Source: Larimichthys crocea
Taxonomy: Eukaryota; Chordata; Actinopteri; Sciaenidae
DNA length: 64,000 bases
Direction of reading: 5' to 3'
Assembly (NCBI RefSeq): GCF_000972845.2
Contig: NC_040028.1
Location: forward strand, 21,698,705-21,762,704
Position 1 is the first letter of the stretch; every line of letters starts with the position of its first letter. A program made the position numbers and the translations under genes. This document shows, in pieces, positions 59,881 through 64,000 of this stretch. The notes under the pieces are model-generated. The model was given only the letters and a program-made list of their open reading frames with translations, ran no database searches and was not told the DNA's origin.

Positions 59881-62800
59881 TCACACAGCAGAACCAGTGT
59901 GGACCAGGGAATCATGGGACACCGCTGTGCCGCCTCTCTTTGAGTCTGACTGAGGACTCTGGAAGGGTGGACAGGGGGAGGAAGCACCAGTTAAGGGAAT
60001 CTGGTCCTTGTCTGGTGTCTCTGAGTCCTTTTCTCTCTCTCCGTCTTCCTCTCCATCAGCTTCTCTCCTCAGTCCCTCCTCCTCCTCTTCCTCCTGCCCT
60101 CCTCCCTCCTCCTCCTGCTGCAGGGCGTTGAAGCGCTCCACCACGCAGTGAGCCGTCAGCCTGGCCTCGGGGTCGTGATCCCAGCACTCAGTGATGGTGG
60201 AGCAGAAGACACTCATTCCCTGGTTAGACAGACACACCAGGAGCAGTGAGGACCAGGATATCAAAGACATGTTGACATGTGGTCCTGGTTGGACTGTATC
60301 TGACCTGGTGCTGCGTCCACACTGAGGGGATGTCCGGCCGTCCTCGGTCCCTCAGCACCAGGTCTCTCATGCTGTCCACACAGGGCTGCTCACAAACCTT
60401 GGAGCCGAACGCTGGCTCGTAGCTCTTCACCTCTGCACCAACACACAGACAGACACACAGCGTTAATCTGATGCTATTTCATGCAGAGTGTGAACGGGTG
60501 TATGGTGGTCCCTTTAGAAGTTATGTAGAAACATGAAGAAGCTCTCACCTCCGATGGCGTGGCAGCGGGAGGCCATCTCCCAGAGTACCAGCGACATGGA
60601 GTAAACATCCATCTGTTTGAAAGCTTCAAGGTCCTCCAGGTTCACCCTGGACTCAAGTACCTCTGGAGCCATGTAGCGAGCTGTCCCCACCTGGACGGGA
60701 CGATACAATGAAATGAATTTGTGATTAATTTAACTCCTTCTCCTGTCAGTGCCACGGCCTTTCCACATGAAGAATGTATGAGGAGTAGCTCCTCAACCAC
60801 AGGGCCTATATGCATGTTTTTGGATTTGAATCCACTGTAAATGAAGCTATTACTGTTACTATTACAAATAACATGAATATATCAAAAACATCTTAATAAA
60901 AACAATGACTATTGATCAGTATTCTGACTAAGAAGCTCTATGTTTATACAGGCTAATAAATATAGAAAGAAAGTGACTAAAACAACGTGTGTCATCTGAT
61001 CTTGACTAATCCAGCTGTGTTTGGTTTGCTCGTGTCAGTACTCGAGTCCGGCCACCAGATGGTGCTGAGAACACAGCAACACATTCAGTGTGTCTGGATT
61101 AAAATGGCTGCTGAAATCCTGCTGTGACTCTTTGCTGGTCTGAACTTACGGACAGAAACAATAGTAACTAATATTTGAGCGAGGATAACATTGGTGGTTG
61201 AAAACGACCCGTTTATGATCGAGACGCATTGGGTGCAGTTGTAAAACTCTATTGTTATTTACATACAACTGGTTTATGGATTATGGAAGACCTCATGTTT
61301 TCAAAACAGTATAACATTCTTCTTCATTCTTCATTCTTCTTTTCCCAAATGTGCCACCACATCTTGACCTGGTACTGAGTCCGTAAAGCTTAAAAGGTTG
61401 TCAACTCAGTCTGTACAGTTTACCTGTCCACTGTTGGCAAAGTCGTCGACAGTAAGGGAGAGGTCCAGTCTTAGCGCCAGACCAAAATCACACAGAGCGC
61501 ACTCCCTCCTGCTCTTTACCACAATGTTACTGCTCTTTAGGTCCCGATGGGCAACTGGCACCTAAAGAAACACCAGCAACAAGCAGCGTCAGAGGCAGAA
61601 CATAAAACTCAGAAAGCATTCATCATAAAATGATCAGAAATACAGACAGCGGATAAAGAAGCAGTTCATGGACAGATCTCACACGATGTTCACATTGAGT
61701 TACTTGGGTGACACGACATGAAATTCATTGTGTTAGGGCCTGATAGTGAATCAAATTGATCCCAATTGCTTAACAATCAGGGGAACAGTCAAAGACTTTT
61801 ATCGATTTCGACACGTCAACAAACTTCTAGACGCAAATTGTCGTGAAGACGTGGGGATGAATTTTGCTGTGTCACTTTCGCTGGTTCTTTATGTTTAATG
61901 AATTAGCGTTAGTTCCCTGAGCACGCAGGGACCAATGTGTTAATCAAATAGCAGGTCACAGTCAACAAGTGTCTGGTCAAGGTAATATAAAACTCTATCT
62001 AAAAAATTCATTCATCCTTCCATTCGTCCATCTATGTCCTTCGCTTATCCAGGGCGGGTCGTGGTGGCAGCAGGCCCTTCTTTACAGCAACACATTTCAG
62101 CTCCTCCTGGGGGATCCCCAGGCTAGATGGGTTATCTAATCTCTCCAGCGAGTTCTGGGTCTTACCCAGGATGTCCTACCAGTTTGACATGCCCAGAACA
62201 CCTCCAAAGGAAGGGGCCCAGGAGGATGCTGATCAGATGCCACTTGATGTAAAGGAGCAGCAATTCTACTCTGATCTCCGTTTGGATGTCTGAGCTCCTC
62301 ACCCTATCTCTAAGGCTGAGCCTGGCCACCCTGTATCTGCTATCTCCTTCTTTTGGTTAGTTGCTTTTAGTTAGCATAAACTAAGCACATTGAAGGTGAC
62401 GTGCTGTAAACTAGAGATAACAGACTGAGCTTACCTTTGGTACCCCACTGAGCGTTGTGTCACTATGGAGGTGGGCTAACCCCCGAGCAATGCTGCCTGC
62501 CATGGCAACAAGTTCCTCCCAGCTTAGTATGTTTGCTGTGAGGAAGTCCTGCATGTTTCCAAGGCTGTGATAGGCCAGAACCAGCCAGTACTTCCTGAGG
62601 CCAGGCGGACCTCTCTCCTCAGCTGCAAGGAACTGAACCACGTTGTCATGCTCCATCTTGGGGTCAGAGAAGATGGAGCACTCATTTCTCCAAGAGGCAT
62701 ACTCCACGGCTGGGAACACCTTCACTGCTACAGTGTCATAACTGTTAACTCCACCCTTCTCTCCCTGCAGCAGGCACGCCCTCCACACTTCTGCGAAGCG

Positions 62801-63457
62801 TCCCTTCCCCACCAGGACCTCCAGCTTGATGGGCAGCAGTTCAGTCAGTTGGCCCTGCCAATCGGTCAAGTTACTCATGATTTCATTGTTGGGATGCTTG
62901 GCATTGGACTCCTCCCTTTCCGCCCCAGGTCCCAGCACACCTCCTCCACCCTCTCCCCGAGTCCCCAGGCCCCCACATGGCAGGTCAAAAGCCTGGTAGA
63001 GCTCTTGGGTGCGTTTGGTGGGCCAGTCAGGGCGTGCAGGAGGGCCCGGTTTGTCAGGACGCCGTGTGCGGTAGAAGTAGAAGGCGGCAGTGGCAACTAT
63101 GGCCACCAGGACAGGAGGCACCAAACTGACCACCACCACCGGGATGACATCTTTACTCTGCAACTTGGAGAATCCTGCAGGGACAGAGACAATACTGAAA
63201 TCTATTCATCCACCTGTCCATCTGTCCATCTGTTCATCCACTCACCATTGGCTCCCTTGTCGAAGATGAGTTTGTCGTTGCATTCGTGTTCGTTCTGGCA
63301 GCCACAGACCATCATGGCGCCGTCCTCCGCGGGCTGTGGCACCATGTGACACTCCCTAGAGGTGAAGTTCAGCAGGAGGTCGGGGTCGACGCCCTCTAGA
63401 GTCAGAGTGGGGTTATGACACATGGTGTGCACCGTCATTGTGTCGTTGGTTTTCCTC
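59881..63457 (-). CDS. tgfbr2: TGF-beta receptor type II, 3' six exons (5' end outside window)
   Basis: Exons on the reverse strand: 63457-63246, 63174-62435, 61561-61424, 60690-60549, 60432-60305 and 60219-59881, with GT-AG borders and matching phases. The first visible exon gives the end of the ligand-binding ectodomain ([15 protein letters not shown], then [15 protein letters not shown]). Next come a transmembrane helix ([20 protein letters not shown]), a stop-transfer RTRR and the kinase: glycine loop [18 protein letters not shown] lysine, catalytic [14 protein letters not shown] in CDFGLALRL, and MAPEVLES. The end [20 protein letters not shown] is diagnostic for type II TGF-beta receptors, which phosphorylate the type I receptor to start SMAD signalling. 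The signal peptide and first ectodomain exons lie beyond 64000. The C-tail is about 78 residues after ERFNALQ, acidic and longer than in mammals. Which fish paralogue (tgfbr2a, tgfbr2b or a tgfbr2-like gene) cannot be decided. Confidence 0.94.
61990..62350. mobile_element. Degenerate interspersed repeat in tgfbr2 intron
   Basis: Contains cttatccagggcgggtcgtg, ggcagcaggcc and gagctcctcaccctatctct, features of a very common teleost repeat that I recall as LINE-associated; the exact family is unresolved. It lies wholly within the intron between the 740-bp exon and the HRDLK exon. A related fragment lies at 59440-59560. Confidence 0.6.
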
Positions 63458-63876
63458 CTGGAAGAGCAGAAGAAGAACAAGGAAGTGTGGTTGAGTCAGC
63501 ACATCAGGTCTTAAAATCTTAATATTCTTCTATATAAATATTTTAGAGGTGCTCGATTTTGAACCAGCACTGTAAAAGTTTTCCAAATGAAGGGACATGT
63601 TTTACTTTCTGCTTCTTTAGCTCGTGACGGATGAAGGCTGAAGGTTTGTCAGTGTTTCATTTCATATTGTGAGTGTGATTAACCTACTAACACTGCTACA
63701 TTAGCCTAACAGCCCAAAGCACAGTGCTTAACAAGAAGACATGAAGAGCTCAGCACTGTTATGTTGTCAAAGTCTTCCTAATGTCCAAAGACGCTCAGAC
63801 CCAAAACCTTCGTTTGATACTTAAGTAACTTTATGCAGAACACGGTATTTTCCTGTGACTTGTTGTCTCCAGTGTC

Positions 63877-64000
63877 AGAGTGTAATCCCACTGTGGTAAC
63901 TATGTCCAGCTGTACTCGAGTATTTACTCTGATTACATTACTCATGATCTAACAGCCAATCATCATCCAGGTCCCCAGCAGCAGCTGATATCACTGCCTA
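63877..64000. mobile_element. Left end of another foldback-associated repeat, cut by window edge
   Basis: 63902-64000 matches 3091-3188 over about 98 bp with roughly seven or eight differences (atgtccagctgtactcgagt ... cagctgatatcactgccta). At 3188 this flank leads into the foldback element, so one probably continues past 64000, inside a tgfbr2 intron. Confidence 0.65.

Overview
The window is vertebrate nuclear DNA, almost certainly from a ray-finned fish and probably a spiny-rayed teleost. Three split genes have GT-AG introns and clear vertebrate orthologues. tRNA-derived SINE pieces of a kind familiar from teleosts are present, (CA)n arrays are very frequent, and minisatellites are abundant. 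Nothing prokaryotic or viral was recognised.

The genes all lie in the right third. lacc1 (43119-45458, +) is a complete five-exon gene for a 430-residue multi-copper-oxidase-fold purine enzyme. lmln (49773-56764, -) is a complete 16-exon gene for a 666-residue M8 metalloprotease (invadolysin/leishmanolysin-like). tgfbr2 (59881-63457, -) is the 3' part of a TGF-beta type II receptor; its first exons lie beyond the right edge. lacc1 and lmln converge tail to tail, with candidate poly(A) signals about 40 bp apart near 45.62-45.67 kb. The three genes show no obvious functional link.

The left two thirds (1-42.5 kb) contain no gene I can support. They hold three layers of repeats: a 42-bp minisatellite scattered at about 18 sites in both orientations, a long foldback (palindromic) element present in at least six whole or partial copies, and many private tandem arrays. 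The private arrays include two unrelated 31-bp arrays, an AT-rich 23-bp array at 25-27 kb, a 4.7-kb purine-only array at 27.9-32.65 kb and a GCTAGCTGAG array at 33.9 kb.

The layout is partly shaped by assembly. Seven N-gaps are present, most of them in or beside repeats. Blocks at 15.5-16.6, 19.6-20.3, 25-32.6, 36-41.8 and 41.9-42.06 kb carry dense one-base indels relative to clean copies elsewhere in the window, as expected of unpolished long reads. A large inverted duplication centred near 35.4 kb pairs a clean left arm with an error-rich right arm. A second inverted duplication (55.69-57.1 kb) contains lmln exon 1 twice, head to head. Both could be hairpin-read or haplotype artefacts, but the second differs by a SNP and a repeat unit and so looks like two alleles or a recent duplication.

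The most noteworthy items are the foldback family carrying an outward-facing coding fragment on each arm, the dispersed 42-bp family, and a minisatellite in lmln that has copied the exon 4 splice donor into the intron.
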